Made by a program: the position numbers and the translations under genes | The notes under the pieces: generated by a model | Databases searched by the model: none | What the model saw: the letters and a program-made list of their open reading frames with translations, nothing else | Told to the model about the DNA's origin: nothing | Shown here: positions 16,439 through 25,361 of the stretch, in pieces | Numbering within the stretch: the stretch's first letter is position 1 | Layout: the number at the start of each line of letters is the position of its first letter | Source: an uncultured Myxococcales bacterium | GTDB lineage: Bacteria > Myxococcota_A > Bradymonadia > UBA7976 > VGTA01 | Direction of reading: 5' to 3' | DNA length: 64,000 nucleotides | NCBI GenBank assembly: GCA_937146725.1 | Contig: CAKZRU010000104.1 | Location: forward strand, 1 to 64,000

Positions 16439-18544
16439 ATGAATTGTAAAATAAATGAATGTATCCAAGCCCTTAATGAGCTTGCCTCAAACTTATGGTG
16501 GAGTTGGCAACCCAATGGTCATCAACTTTGGGCTCGCTTGGATGCGGAGCTTTGGACTGAAACCTTTCATAGTCCCAAGGCCTTATTATCCACGCTTGGT
16601 CAAGATATTCAGCAAAAACTAGAGGGCGCTGATGACTTACAAAGTGAGATTTTGTCTTGGCATGAGAAACTGAAAGATTGCTTAAAGGCGCAAACAACTT
16701 GGCACAACAAAAATGATCAGCCTTGTGAAGGAGGAATTGCCTATTTTTGTGCTGAATATGGCTTACATGAGTCTTTGGCAACATATTCCGGAGGTTTAGG
16801 GATCCTAGCTGGAGATCATGTTAAAAGTGCTTCGGATCTGGGCTTACCTTTTATTGGAGTGGGGCTTTTATATCGAAATGGCTATGTGCAACAGCGTTTA
16901 ACTGCCCAAGGTGAGCAGGTTGCTGAGTTTCATACCTTTGACTTTCATCACTATCCTGCTGAACTTCAGCTTGATCAAGCTGGCCAAGTTTTAAAGATTA
17001 CGGCACCGCTTCTTGATGGCGCAAGTTGTGTCTGTCAAATCTGGAGCCTAAAGGTTGGACGAGTAAACCTTTATTTACTCGATGCCGATATTGACGAAAA
17101 TAGCCCACAGGCTAGATCACTGACCTCAAAGCTATATGGGGGAGATCATCTTACACGTATACAACAAGAATTGGTTTTAGGCGTTGGTGGTATACGAGCG
17201 CTAAGAGCTTTGAATATATATCCCAAGGTATATCATTTAAACGAGGGGCATTCATCTTTTCTAAATCTTGAACGCTTATTAGAGCTTAAGCGACAAGGGG
17301 TAAGCTACCAAGACAGCTTAAAGCAAATTAGAGAAAGTTCTGTATTCACCACTCATACCCCCGTGGAGGCCGGGCATGATCGCTTTGATGTAGAAAGTGC
17401 TTGGCGAGGTCTTCAGTGGTTTGCTGATGAAATGTCTATGACCAAGGATGAGGTCCTTGCTTTGGGCCATTGGCCTAATGAAAGCGATACTCAAGCGATG
17501 TTTAATATGACCTTATTGGCGATGCATACTTGTCAGCATTTGAATGGTGTAGCCGCTTTACATGCAGAGGTTTCTAGAGAGATGTTTCAAAGATTTTGGC
17601 CCACACTTAAGCCAAATGAAGTACCGATCACAAGCGTGACCAATGGAGTTCATGCACCGACATGGCAGGCTGAACCGGTCAGAGAATTGCTTCAAAAGTA
17701 TATGGGAGAGCAAGGCGCAGAAGCATGGCCGGAAGATGAGGCATGGTCAAAAGTAACGTCGATTCCAAACCAAGAATTATGGTCAGCTCGTTTGGAATCT
17801 AGAAAACTCTTGATTGATTTGGGGCGTCAAAGAGAGGCAAAACGTCGACAAAGACTCGGCCTTTCGCCTTGGGAAGATCAGCTTGATCCTCAAGCATTAA
17901 CCATTGGTTTTGCCAGACGCTTTGCGACCTATAAAAGAGCCAATTTAATCTTCAGTGAAATGGAGCGTTTACTTAAAATCATTGAACAGGCACCAGGACC
18001 AGTTCAGCTCTTTTTTGCAGGTAAAGCTCACCCCGCCGATCAGGCTGGTCAAGCTTTGGTTAAGGCGGTTTATGAAGCGAGCCAACATCCAAAATTACAG
18101 GGGCGCGTTCTTTTGATTGAAGATTATGATATCGAAGTCGGTCGTGCGATGGTTCAAGGTGCTGATGTTTGGCTCAATAATCCTCGTCGACCCAAGGAAG
18201 CGAGTGGAACAAGTGGAATGAAAGTCGCTATGAATGGTGGGTTAAACTTGTCCATTTTAGATGGGTGGTGGCCTGAGGGCTTTAATGGAAGCAATGGGTG
18301 GAGCATTGGTGAAGAAAAGTTGTACTCTGATACTGAATTACAAGATCGTGACGATGCTCTTTCGCTTTATGATCGCTTAGAAAATGAAGTGATCCCTTGT
18401 TTTTATGACCGTAATTCGCAGGGGCTGCCAGAGCAGTGGCTTGCGATGAGTAAGTCAGCCATTGCTTCTTGTACGCCTCACTTCCATAGTCAGCGTCAAG
18501 TTCGAGATTATATACAAAAGCTTTATCAAGCGGCTATGACTTGA
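16439..18544 (+). CDS. glgP: Alpha-glucan phosphorylase
   Basis: GT35 glycogen/maltodextrin phosphorylase of 701 residues, which releases glucose-1-phosphate from alpha-1,4-glucan using pyridoxal phosphate. Residues 1-90 form a DUF3417-type N-terminal region (LASNLWWSWQP). The catalytic part begins with AYFCAEYGLHESLATYSGGLGILAGDH-like sequence near 102. The cofactor lysine should be K595 in SGTSGMKVAMNGG, followed by NLSILDGWW. Length and layout fit the shorter bacterial/archaeal branch rather than the 800-residue E. coli type. Apparently a single-gene unit; other glycogen genes are not in the window. A 14-bp repeat lies about 150 bases upstream. Confidence 0.93.
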   Translation: MNCKINECIQALNELASNLWWSWQPNGHQLWARLDAELWTETFHSPKALLSTLGQDIQQKLEGADDLQSEILSWHEKLKDCLKAQTTWHNKNDQPCEGGIAYFCAEYGLHESLATYSGGLGILAGDHVKSASDLGLPFIGVGLLYRNGYVQQRLTAQGEQVAEFHTFDFHHYPAELQLDQAGQVLKITAPLLDGASCVCQIWSLKVGRVNLYLLDADIDENSPQARSLTSKLYGGDHLTRIQQELVLGVGGIRALRALNIYPKVYHLNEGHSSFLNLERLLELKRQGVSYQDSLKQIRESSVFTTHTPVEAGHDRFDVESAWRGLQWFADEMSMTKDEVLALGHWPNESDTQAMFNMTLLAMHTCQHLNGVAALHAEVSREMFQRFWPTLKPNEVPITSVTNGVHAPTWQAEPVRELLQKYMGEQGAEAWPEDEAWSKVTSIPNQELWSARLESRKLLIDLGRQREAKRRQRLGLSPWEDQLDPQALTIGFARRFATYKRANLIFSEMERLLKIIEQAPGPVQLFFAGKAHPADQAGQALVKAVYEASQHPKLQGRVLLIEDYDIEVGRAMVQGADVWLNNPRRPKEASGTSGMKVAMNGGLNLSILDGWWPEGFNGSNGWSIGEEKLYSDTELQDRDDALSLYDRLENEVIPCFYDRNSQGLPEQWLAMSKSAIASCTPHFHSQRQVRDYIQKLYQAAMT

Positions 18545-18601
18545 TCCGCCAGATAGCATAAACGGAATAGAAAACTTCTTTGATGATTTAAAGCCGAGCT
18601 C

Positions 18602-19726
18602 ATGCAAAAAGAACTAGCGTTTTTAGGGGTAAACACTCATTGGTGTCGACTTGACCAAGGCGGTTTAAAAGATATTTTCGTAAGCCGATATTTACAAAAC
18701 CTGCAAGTGCTTCGCGTGCAACTCGACTTTGAAACCACAAGTGAACTTGAGGAAATCTTAGAAGCTTTAAGCGGCTTTCTTCAGTCTATAAGTCCCAAGG
18801 TTTGCTTGTTACAAGTTAAATATAAGCCAAGTACTTTATGCGAACAAGCTCGCTATCTTCATCAGAGTTTTATGGATAGGCACTCACAGGTTTCTAGCTA
18901 TATTCCACTTTGTGTACCTCCATCACCTTTAGCAGAACAAGTCATCTGGGCCAGCCCGCAAACCTGCACACAATGTATTTTTTTGGAGGGACAGCGTTGT
19001 GGAGGATTAACCGGTCAAGAGGCTTTAGATAATCCCTTGCTTCAAGCGGGTGTAAAAGCCGGTGGAGCCTTGGCCAAAGATTGGCAAGCCCCTCTAAATA
19101 TTGAGTTATTTAAAAATACACCCCCAATATGCTATTGGTGGCCTGAGCCAAGATTAACAGCTATACTTGATCCTATACTTAAACAACATGACTGCCAAAC
19201 AGTTTGGGATGTGGGTGGTGGAAATGGCTTTGTTGCGTGGTGGCTCAAGCAAAGCTTTACATCTGTGCAACGATCTTTCTGCATCGATCCAATTGCTTTC
19301 TTGTATGAAGCGCAAAATGGAGTGGAATATTACTCAATCAAAAGTGGGCATGCATTAGAACTAGCAAAAAGTGGTGATTTAGTTTCCCCCGACCTCATTG
19401 TGATCTCATGGCCTAGTACAGGGTTACTTTTTCATGACTTGATTCATGAGTTAAAGCCCAAGGTTATATTAAGAATTACGGATGGTGAGGGCGTATGTGG
19501 TGTACGCAGAGGTCATAGAGCTTTACTGCTTAGTGGAGTGAGGGCCGAGGTTTTTGGCCTAGACCAAGCTTTTACTTCTTTAGATCATGAGCTTGATGAG
19601 CTTGAGCCTCCAAAGGGATATGCACTGACCCATAGTAATACAGTTTGGTGTTATCGAGATTTTCAAAGCAATGCTGATCAACCAAGTGGTGTATTACGAG
19701 TTTTTGAGCGTCTAGATAAGGATTGA
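18602..19726 (+). CDS. SAM-methyltransferase-like protein with a Cys cluster
   Basis: A 374-residue protein not recognised as a named family. VWDVGGGNG at 201-209 looks like motif I of a Rossmann methyltransferase, followed by CIDP (an acidic motif-II-like residue) and LIVISWPSTG in the place of motif IV. Ahead of it a cluster CTQC at 122-125 plus C133 (CX2CX7C-G) resembles a zinc or iron-sulfur site, and the first 100 residues look like a separate alpha/beta domain. No signal peptide, so cytoplasmic. It follows glgP by 57 bases and may be co-transcribed, but no functional link is obvious. Confidence 0.5.
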   Translation: MQKELAFLGVNTHWCRLDQGGLKDIFVSRYLQNLQVLRVQLDFETTSELEEILEALSGFLQSISPKVCLLQVKYKPSTLCEQARYLHQSFMDRHSQVSSYIPLCVPPSPLAEQVIWASPQTCTQCIFLEGQRCGGLTGQEALDNPLLQAGVKAGGALAKDWQAPLNIELFKNTPPICYWWPEPRLTAILDPILKQHDCQTVWDVGGGNGFVAWWLKQSFTSVQRSFCIDPIAFLYEAQNGVEYYSIKSGHALELAKSGDLVSPDLIVISWPSTGLLFHDLIHELKPKVILRITDGEGVCGVRRGHRALLLSGVRAEVFGLDQAFTSLDHELDELEPPKGYALTHSNTVWCYRDFQSNADQPSGVLRVFERLDKD

Positions 19727-19748
19727 GTTTACTCGAGTAAGCTTAGGG

Positions 19749-20387
19749 TTAAAAGCTTAAGAATAAGCTAATTTCAGGGGTGATAAGTCGACAGCTTGCA
19801 CCACAGTTTATTCCTTGGCTGACTCTAGCACCTAGACCTAAATGACTATTGGCCTGTCTCAGCAAAATGCCAGCTCGTCCGCCGATAGATGAGTGACTTT
19901 GAAGATCCAACTCGGTCATCGTATATTGATAAAAAACGCCCCCGTATGGAACTAGGCTACCCAACTGATACAAATAACCGGTAAGACCAGGTGAAAGTAC
20001 ATATACGGAGGGGCCGTCTTCTAAAGGAATCCAAGCTTGCAAGCCACTTTCAAGTATGATGCCATCGACAATAAAATGACCAAAGCGACCTTGCAATATC
20101 AGATAATTACTATTCGCTAGTGTAGAGCTACCCCCACCCAAGGAAAGTTGGTTTTGACCAGCACTAAAAGCTCCTGCAGAGCTGATTTTATTACCACTAG
20201 CAGGGTCTTTATCTCTATCTTGTGCATAAGTTCTATCTAAACCAATCGTCAATACAGCAAGTAGTGTTAAAAGGCCGAGAAAGCGATAAGTCCAAGTATA
20301 AGTTTGGTGGCGGCTCACCTTATGATAATCGTTATGATTTTTAGGGGATCTTAGCATAAGCAAAGTAAATAATAATTGAGCTGACAT
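19749..20387 (-). CDS. Small putative outer-membrane beta-barrel protein
   Basis: A 212-residue product with a long basic N-region, a hydrophobic core (FLGLLTLLAVLTIGL, about 36-50) and a likely cleavage near TYAQ. The mature part alternates polar and hydrophobic residues (FGHFIVDGIILESGLQAW, GYLYQLGSLVPYGGVFYQY) and ends in EISLFLSF, with a terminal Phe as in barrel-assembly signals. Size suits an eight-stranded barrel. Two cysteines near the end (CGASC) may pair. AGGATA nine bases upstream supports the ATG. Function unknown; it converges with the methyltransferase-like gene across 22 bases. Confidence 0.55.
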   Translation of the reverse strand: MSAQLLFTLLMLRSPKNHNDYHKVSRHQTYTWTYRFLGLLTLLAVLTIGLDRTYAQDRDKDPASGNKISSAGAFSAGQNQLSLGGGSSTLANSNYLILQGRFGHFIVDGIILESGLQAWIPLEDGPSVYVLSPGLTGYLYQLGSLVPYGGVFYQYTMTELDLQSHSSIGGRAGILLRQANSHLGLGARVSQGINCGASCRLITPEISLFLSF

Positions 20388-20481
20388 AGATGTTATCCTA
20401 AGAGTCTGATGATGATTAATGGTTTACTCTTAATGCGTTTAATCTTCGAGTTGCTAATACACTAAACACTCTATGAATTGC

Positions 20482-20730
20482 TTATGAATCAGCTTGGTCT
20501 ACTTGAGCTTGCTTTGCTTCTGACTTAGCCTTTAAACGGCGTTTGATTGGAAACCAAACAATCGCATAAAAAGCTAGTATTAGTGACAGGATGACAACTA
20601 ATACTACGATCGTACCACCTACTCCTAGACCAGGACCAATATAAGCATGGGCAGGTGTGGCACTCAGAAAAAACATTAAGAAAAGGCCAAGATTTACTGT
20701 GTGTGTTGGGGTGAGGTGTGTGGGTCGCAT
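20482..20730 (-). CDS. YIGPG-type small membrane protein
   Basis: An 82-residue protein with a signal-like N-terminus, the sequence AYIGPGLGVGG at about 29-39, one strong membrane helix (TIVVLVVILSLILAFYAIVWF) and a basic, Lys/Ala-rich cytoplasmic tail. Short AYIGPG proteins are common in bacteria near glycosyl- and sulfotransferase-like genes; their role is unknown. AAAGGAAC upstream supports the start. It lies 61 bases downstream of the arylsulfotransferase-like gene and is probably in its transcript. Confidence 0.6.
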   Translation of the reverse strand: MRPTHLTPTHTVNLGLFLMFFLSATPAHAYIGPGLGVGGTIVVLVVILSLILAFYAIVWFPIKRRLKAKSEAKQAQVDQADS

Positions 20731-20791
20731 ATTCTAGTTCCTTTGGCTTAAAAAGTGTTGTACTCGATGAATCATCTATTTGGCTAATAAT

Positions 20792-22177
20792 CTACTTGGT
20801 TGGAATTGAAGCCTCTATTTTATGATTCTGCTTAGTTTTTTGATTTAACTTTACTTTCTGGCAAGACTCAAAGGCATTTTGCTCAAAATAATCGAGAGGC
20901 AAGGTGAGCAATTCCGAGACTAGCATACTCTTTTGTTCATCGTAACGGTTCACAAACTCAAACACGACTTCACCGTTGCTGTCCAATTCAAACACTCGGC
21001 CTTGTTGTGGCGAGGATAGGATCAAGTGACCATTGGGTAAAAACTCGTGTTTTCCACGCATCCAAGTATAGAACTTTTCCTTAGAGCCGTCATACGCGGT
21101 TTCGTGTTCATAGGTTTTAGGATCTATTCTCACCACAGTCGATACATCATTGTGCATGTTGTTATTAAACACAGTAATCGTACCATCCGCTTGCCAATCG
21201 GGGTCATGCTGTCTGCGCCATGCTCCACTTCGCCACCATTTAATCTTTAAATCTTCCGGAGAAAAGACAAACACAAGATTTAATGACCGTAAGCTTACCA
21301 AAAGATCACCAAGCTCAAACTGTGGAAAGGCCTTTAAATAAGCTTTTGGAAGTGGTTCAACATCATTAGGATGCCAATAGCCGCCACCTTTTGTCATAAA
21401 GCGAGAGCGCTTGCTTGCATCGATTTGACGTATACCTAAGGGATCAACCAAAGGATTTTTTTTCATCAATCGCTTCATATTGATCCGCTTGATTCGTTTA
21501 CCGGTTTTCGCAGAAAATAAACCTAGTGAATCAGGACCCATCACCGCCCAAATATTACCTTTATGATCATGGCTTAAGCTGTGATCAACCTTAGCATGCT
21601 CGGCCCATACTCTTTGCGAGCAACGATCAAACTTTTGCAGAGAGTTTCCATTATCAAAGGCAAAGGTGATGGAACCGTCTTTATCGATGAGTATACCATG
21701 GGGAAACTTGCGTTCAGCATTGGCAATCAGTCGCCAATCAAGATCATTTTCATGGACTATCCATTCCCAAAGAAGCTCTCCTTTTTCTGAAAGTAGAATC
21801 GCTCCATTGATCCCTTTTTTATGATCAAAACTTCCATAAATGAGTCGTAGGGCAGGACTTGCGTTTTTACTTTGATAAATCAAAGGGTCTAGCCTTCGAT
21901 TACGTTTGTTAGGTAAGGGCAGAACCTGATAAGCTCTTTCAGGATGTGCTTTTTGAGCATTGTACTCGATGAGCTTACGGTGAGGATGGCCACCTAAGTC
22001 GTTTTGAAGCTTTTGTAAGACTGTTGTTTTTGCTTCCTCTGGATCACCTTCGATAAACTCAGACAGCTCTTTAATAGATTGATAGGGCCACCAATGATGC
22101 TCGCCTACACCATAGCCCCAAATCGCAATTGATAAAGCACCTAAATATATTAAAACCGCCCTTTGAGCCCAATGCAA
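20792..22177 (-). CDS. Arylsulfotransferase-like (ASST family) membrane-anchored protein
   Basis: A 461-residue protein with an N-terminal anchor (VLIYLGALSIAIWGYGV, about 8-24) and a beta-propeller recalling the ASST/PQQ-like family: repeated strands such as GAILLSEKGELLWEW, HGILIDKDGSITFAFDNG, GNIWAVMG and GTITVFNNN. WHPNDVEPLP and HDPDWQADG resemble conserved ASST blocks and offer histidines for sulfate transfer, but catalysis cannot be confirmed by eye. The start is TTG: AAGGAG sits seven bases upstream of it and no ATG fits. Likely periplasmic. The small YIGPG protein gene follows in the same direction. Confidence 0.72.
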   Translation of the reverse strand: MHWAQRAVLIYLGALSIAIWGYGVGEHHWWPYQSIKELSEFIEGDPEEAKTTVLQKLQNDLGGHPHRKLIEYNAQKAHPERAYQVLPLPNKRNRRLDPLIYQSKNASPALRLIYGSFDHKKGINGAILLSEKGELLWEWIVHENDLDWRLIANAERKFPHGILIDKDGSITFAFDNGNSLQKFDRCSQRVWAEHAKVDHSLSHDHKGNIWAVMGPDSLGLFSAKTGKRIKRINMKRLMKKNPLVDPLGIRQIDASKRSRFMTKGGGYWHPNDVEPLPKAYLKAFPQFELGDLLVSLRSLNLVFVFSPEDLKIKWWRSGAWRRQHDPDWQADGTITVFNNNMHNDVSTVVRIDPKTYEHETAYDGSKEKFYTWMRGKHEFLPNGHLILSSPQQGRVFELDSNGEVVFEFVNRYDEQKSMLVSELLTLPLDYFEQNAFESCQKVKLNQKTKQNHKIEASIPTK

Positions 22178-22376
22178 AGCGTCACTCCTTGAATCGATAG
22201 TCGATGATTAGGAGGTGGATAGCATGCATGGCGAATTAATTCAAACCTCAGTCTAAGAGATTTAAAGAGGCTTGATATGAGTCAAATATATATAAATACT
22301 CTTATTTTTAAGGCATGAATGACCTAAGCATAAAAAATAGATGTAAGAAAGCTGTCAGAATGACTCGACAATCACC

Positions 22377-22391
22377 TCTGACTTAGTCAGA
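22377..22391. promoter_or_regulatory. Perfect palindrome upstream of sucA, candidate operator
   Basis: TCTGACTTAGTCAGA is a perfect 7-1-7 inverted repeat 69 bases before sucA. Its right arm is part of GTCAGAATG (22386-22394), also present as a direct repeat at 22354-22362, 32 bases (about three helical turns) upstream. This arrangement is what a dimeric regulator would bind. No regulator can be named. Confidence 0.4.
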
Positions 22392-22460
22392 ATGGCCAAA
22401 ATTATATTAACATTATGAGTGTCGAACCCTAAGTTTAAGATCAATACACAGGAATAAGCG

Positions 22461-25295
22461 ATGAGCAGAGAAGGTACCGAGATGAATTGGGAGAGCCAGC
22501 TAAACGGTGATAGTTTAGGCTTTGTCGAGGAACTTTATGGCATGTATTTAACCGATCCACAGTCGGTAGATCCCGATTGGCAAGCCTTTTTCTCAGAGAT
22601 CCCTGTTGAAATTGGCTTAAAGGCCTCTGATATAGCAGGACCACAAAAAACGTCAGCCCCGCTGTTTAGAGCTGGCGGAAGCTCAAGCTCAGCAGGTTCA
22701 GATTTGGCCGCTCGTCAAGATAAAGTCGATCAACTTGTGAGAGCGTATCGAGTTCGAGGTCATCGCACAGCACATCTTGATCCATTGGGTTTAAGCCATG
22801 AGACTCATCCCGAATTAGAGGTTGGTCATTATGATCTAACCAATCGCGATCTAGACCAAGACTTTTCAGCAAGGACCTTGTCTGGAGTGGGTAAGGCCTT
22901 ACCTTTAAAAGATATCATTGAGCGACTACGAAAAACCTATTGTAGTCATATTGGTGCTCAATATATGCATATCGATGATGTAGAACCAAAGCATTGGCTT
23001 CAACAACGCATGGAAGAAAGCCAAAATACACGAGTACTTTCTCGCGAAGAACAGCTGAGAGTTTTAACTAAGTTGATTGATGCTGAAACCTTTGAGCAGT
23101 TTATTCACAAAAAGTTTTTAGGTGCCAAGCGCTTCTCGCTCGAGGGTGGAGAAAGTCTGATTCCTCTGATTGATCAAGCCCTTGAAAAGGCGGGGGATCA
23201 AGGAGTAGAAGAAGCTGTTATTGCTATGGCTCACCGTGGGCGCCTTAATGTACTTGCGAATATTATGGGTAAGTCTCCAGCGCAAATTTTTCACGAGTTT
23301 GCTGACAATGATCCCGAGCGCTTTGTTGGTGGTGGTGATGTTAAATACCACATGGGATATAGCTATGATCATGTGACTTCTACTGGTAAGCGAATGCACT
23401 TGTCATTATGCTTTAATCCAAGTCACCTTGAGTTTGTAAATCCAGTATTACTCGGCCGTGTAAGAGCTAAGCAAGACCGTCGTAATGATACTCAGCGAGA
23501 GCGGGTTCTTCCGATTCTAATCCATGGTGATGCGGCCTTTGCCGGACAGGGTATTGTGCAGGAAACGCTTAACTTGAGCCAGCTTGATGGATACAAGGTT
23601 GGTGGCACAATTCATATTATTGTGAATAACCAAATCGGCTTTACCACTCCGCCCGGTTCTTCTCGCTCGAGTACATACTCATCAGATGTAGCTAAAATGC
23701 TGCAGATCCCTATCTTCCATGTTAATGGAGAGCACCCAGAAGCAGTCGCACAGGTGATTGAGCTTGCGATGGACTTTAGAAGCACCTTTAAGCGTGATGT
23801 CATTATCGATATGTACTGCTATCGTCGCTATGGCCATAATGAGGGTGATGAGCCTGCCTTCACTCAGCCTCTTATGTATTCTGTGATCCGTAAGCGAAAA
23901 AGCGTTCGTGAAAGCTATACAGAAAATCTACTTTCACTTGGCGAAGTCACACCAAGTGAAGCCAAAGAGTTAGTGAAGCAACGTCGTGAAAAGCTGAATG
24001 CCGCTTACACTGAAGCACGCAGTGAACACTTTAGATATGCTCTCGATTATGGGCGTGGTCTTTGGGAAACCTTTAAGGGCGGTGCTGATGTAAATGAACC
24101 CGATGTACCGACTCGGGTAAAGACGGGTGCAGTTCCGGCAATGCTAGCTCAACTGAGCACTGTCCCCAATGGCTTTAATGCTCACAAAACACTCAAAAAG
24201 CTTCTCGCTCGCCGTGCCGAGTTTGCACAGGGTGAAATAGAACTCGATTGGGGAGCTGCGGAAGCAGCCGCCTTTGCAAGCTTACTCATCGATCGGGTCA
24301 ATGTCAGACTGTCAGGTCAAGATTGTGGTCGAGGTACCTTTAGCCATCGTCACTCGGTATGGCATGACGAAAAGACCGGTGAGCGTCATATCCCATTAAA
24401 TCACCTTTCTCCGGTACAAGGTCACTTTGAAGTCATTGATAGCCCGCTTTCAGAATCCGGTGTACTTGGCTTTGATTATGGTTACAGCCTAGATAGTCCA
24501 GATGCCTTAGTCATTTGGGAAGCGCAATTTGGTGACTTTGCCAACGGTGCCCAAGTCATCATCGACCAATTTATTGTCTCAAGTGAGGATAAATGGAATC
24601 GTTTGAGCGCTTTGGTTATGCTTCTTCCTCACGGCTTTGAAGGACAGGGCCCAGAGCACTCAAGTGCTCGTTTGGAGCGTTTCCTTTCTATGTGTGCTGA
24701 AGATAATATTCAAGTGGTTAATCTAAGTACGCCAGCGCAGATCTTCCACTGTTTACGCCGCCAAGTTGTGCGTCCGATCCGTAAACCTTTAGTGGTGATG
24801 ACCCCCAAGAGTTTACTGCGTCACCCCAAGGCTACCTCAGCGCTTTCGGATTTTACTGAGCAAGACTTCCAACGTGTTATTGCCGATCCTAGAACTAAGG
24901 AACTCACTGAAGCTAATTCAGTCAAGCGTGTTTTACTGTGCAGTGGTAAAGTCTATTATGATCTTGTTGAAGCTGCAGAGCGCTTTCCTAATGAGTCAGA
25001 GGGTGTGTTAATTCATCGTCTTGAGCAACTTTATCCATTACATGTAGAACGTGATCTTTTGCCACTACTTAGTGGTTTAGAAGCAGGAGCGGAAGTGACA
25101 TGGGTACAAGAAGAACCTCTGAATCAGGGGGCTTGGCCTTCACTATTCTTATGGTGGAATGGTAAGCTAGGTAGCCATCCGGTTAAAGCAGTCGCTCGTC
25201 CGGCAAGTGCAAGTCCTGCAACCGGTTCGGCCGCAAGTCACAGAATTGAGCAAGAAAAGTTGATGTCTGCTGCGTTTGGTGTTACCTCAAATTAA
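22461..25295 (+). CDS. sucA: 2-oxoglutarate dehydrogenase E1 component
   Basis: Thiamine-diphosphate decarboxylase of the TCA-cycle 2-oxoglutarate dehydrogenase complex, 944 residues, the normal length. The N-terminus (LNGDSLGFVEELYGMYL..DPDWQAFF) is the E2-binding helix region of the family. MAHRGRLNVLAN, the GDAAFAGQG cofactor motif and the RYGHNEGDEPAFTQP block are all present, and the C-terminal third is the transketolase-like pyrimidine domain with WEAQFGDFANGAQVIIDQF. AGGA before ATG 22461 supports the start; ATG 22482 is the alternative. First gene of a three-gene operon with sucB and lpd. Confidence 0.97.
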   Translation: MSREGTEMNWESQLNGDSLGFVEELYGMYLTDPQSVDPDWQAFFSEIPVEIGLKASDIAGPQKTSAPLFRAGGSSSSAGSDLAARQDKVDQLVRAYRVRGHRTAHLDPLGLSHETHPELEVGHYDLTNRDLDQDFSARTLSGVGKALPLKDIIERLRKTYCSHIGAQYMHIDDVEPKHWLQQRMEESQNTRVLSREEQLRVLTKLIDAETFEQFIHKKFLGAKRFSLEGGESLIPLIDQALEKAGDQGVEEAVIAMAHRGRLNVLANIMGKSPAQIFHEFADNDPERFVGGGDVKYHMGYSYDHVTSTGKRMHLSLCFNPSHLEFVNPVLLGRVRAKQDRRNDTQRERVLPILIHGDAAFAGQGIVQETLNLSQLDGYKVGGTIHIIVNNQIGFTTPPGSSRSSTYSSDVAKMLQIPIFHVNGEHPEAVAQVIELAMDFRSTFKRDVIIDMYCYRRYGHNEGDEPAFTQPLMYSVIRKRKSVRESYTENLLSLGEVTPSEAKELVKQRREKLNAAYTEARSEHFRYALDYGRGLWETFKGGADVNEPDVPTRVKTGAVPAMLAQLSTVPNGFNAHKTLKKLLARRAEFAQGEIELDWGAAEAAAFASLLIDRVNVRLSGQDCGRGTFSHRHSVWHDEKTGERHIPLNHLSPVQGHFEVIDSPLSESGVLGFDYGYSLDSPDALVIWEAQFGDFANGAQVIIDQFIVSSEDKWNRLSALVMLLPHGFEGQGPEHSSARLERFLSMCAEDNIQVVNLSTPAQIFHCLRRQVVRPIRKPLVVMTPKSLLRHPKATSALSDFTEQDFQRVIADPRTKELTEANSVKRVLLCSGKVYYDLVEAAERFPNESEGVLIHRLEQLYPLHVERDLLPLLSGLEAGAEVTWVQEEPLNQGAWPSLFLWWNGKLGSHPVKAVARPASASPATGSAASHRIEQEKLMSAAFGVTSN

Positions 25296-25361
25296 GTTCA
25301 ATCCCCAAATAAATTATTATAAAAATCAAAGACCAAAATAAGTATAGGAGAACTGAGGATC

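Noticed and set aside
19729..19740. Palindrome TTACTCGAGTAA between convergent genes
   Set aside because: No loop and no T-run, so not a good terminator; a 12-base palindrome can occur by chance in this much sequence.
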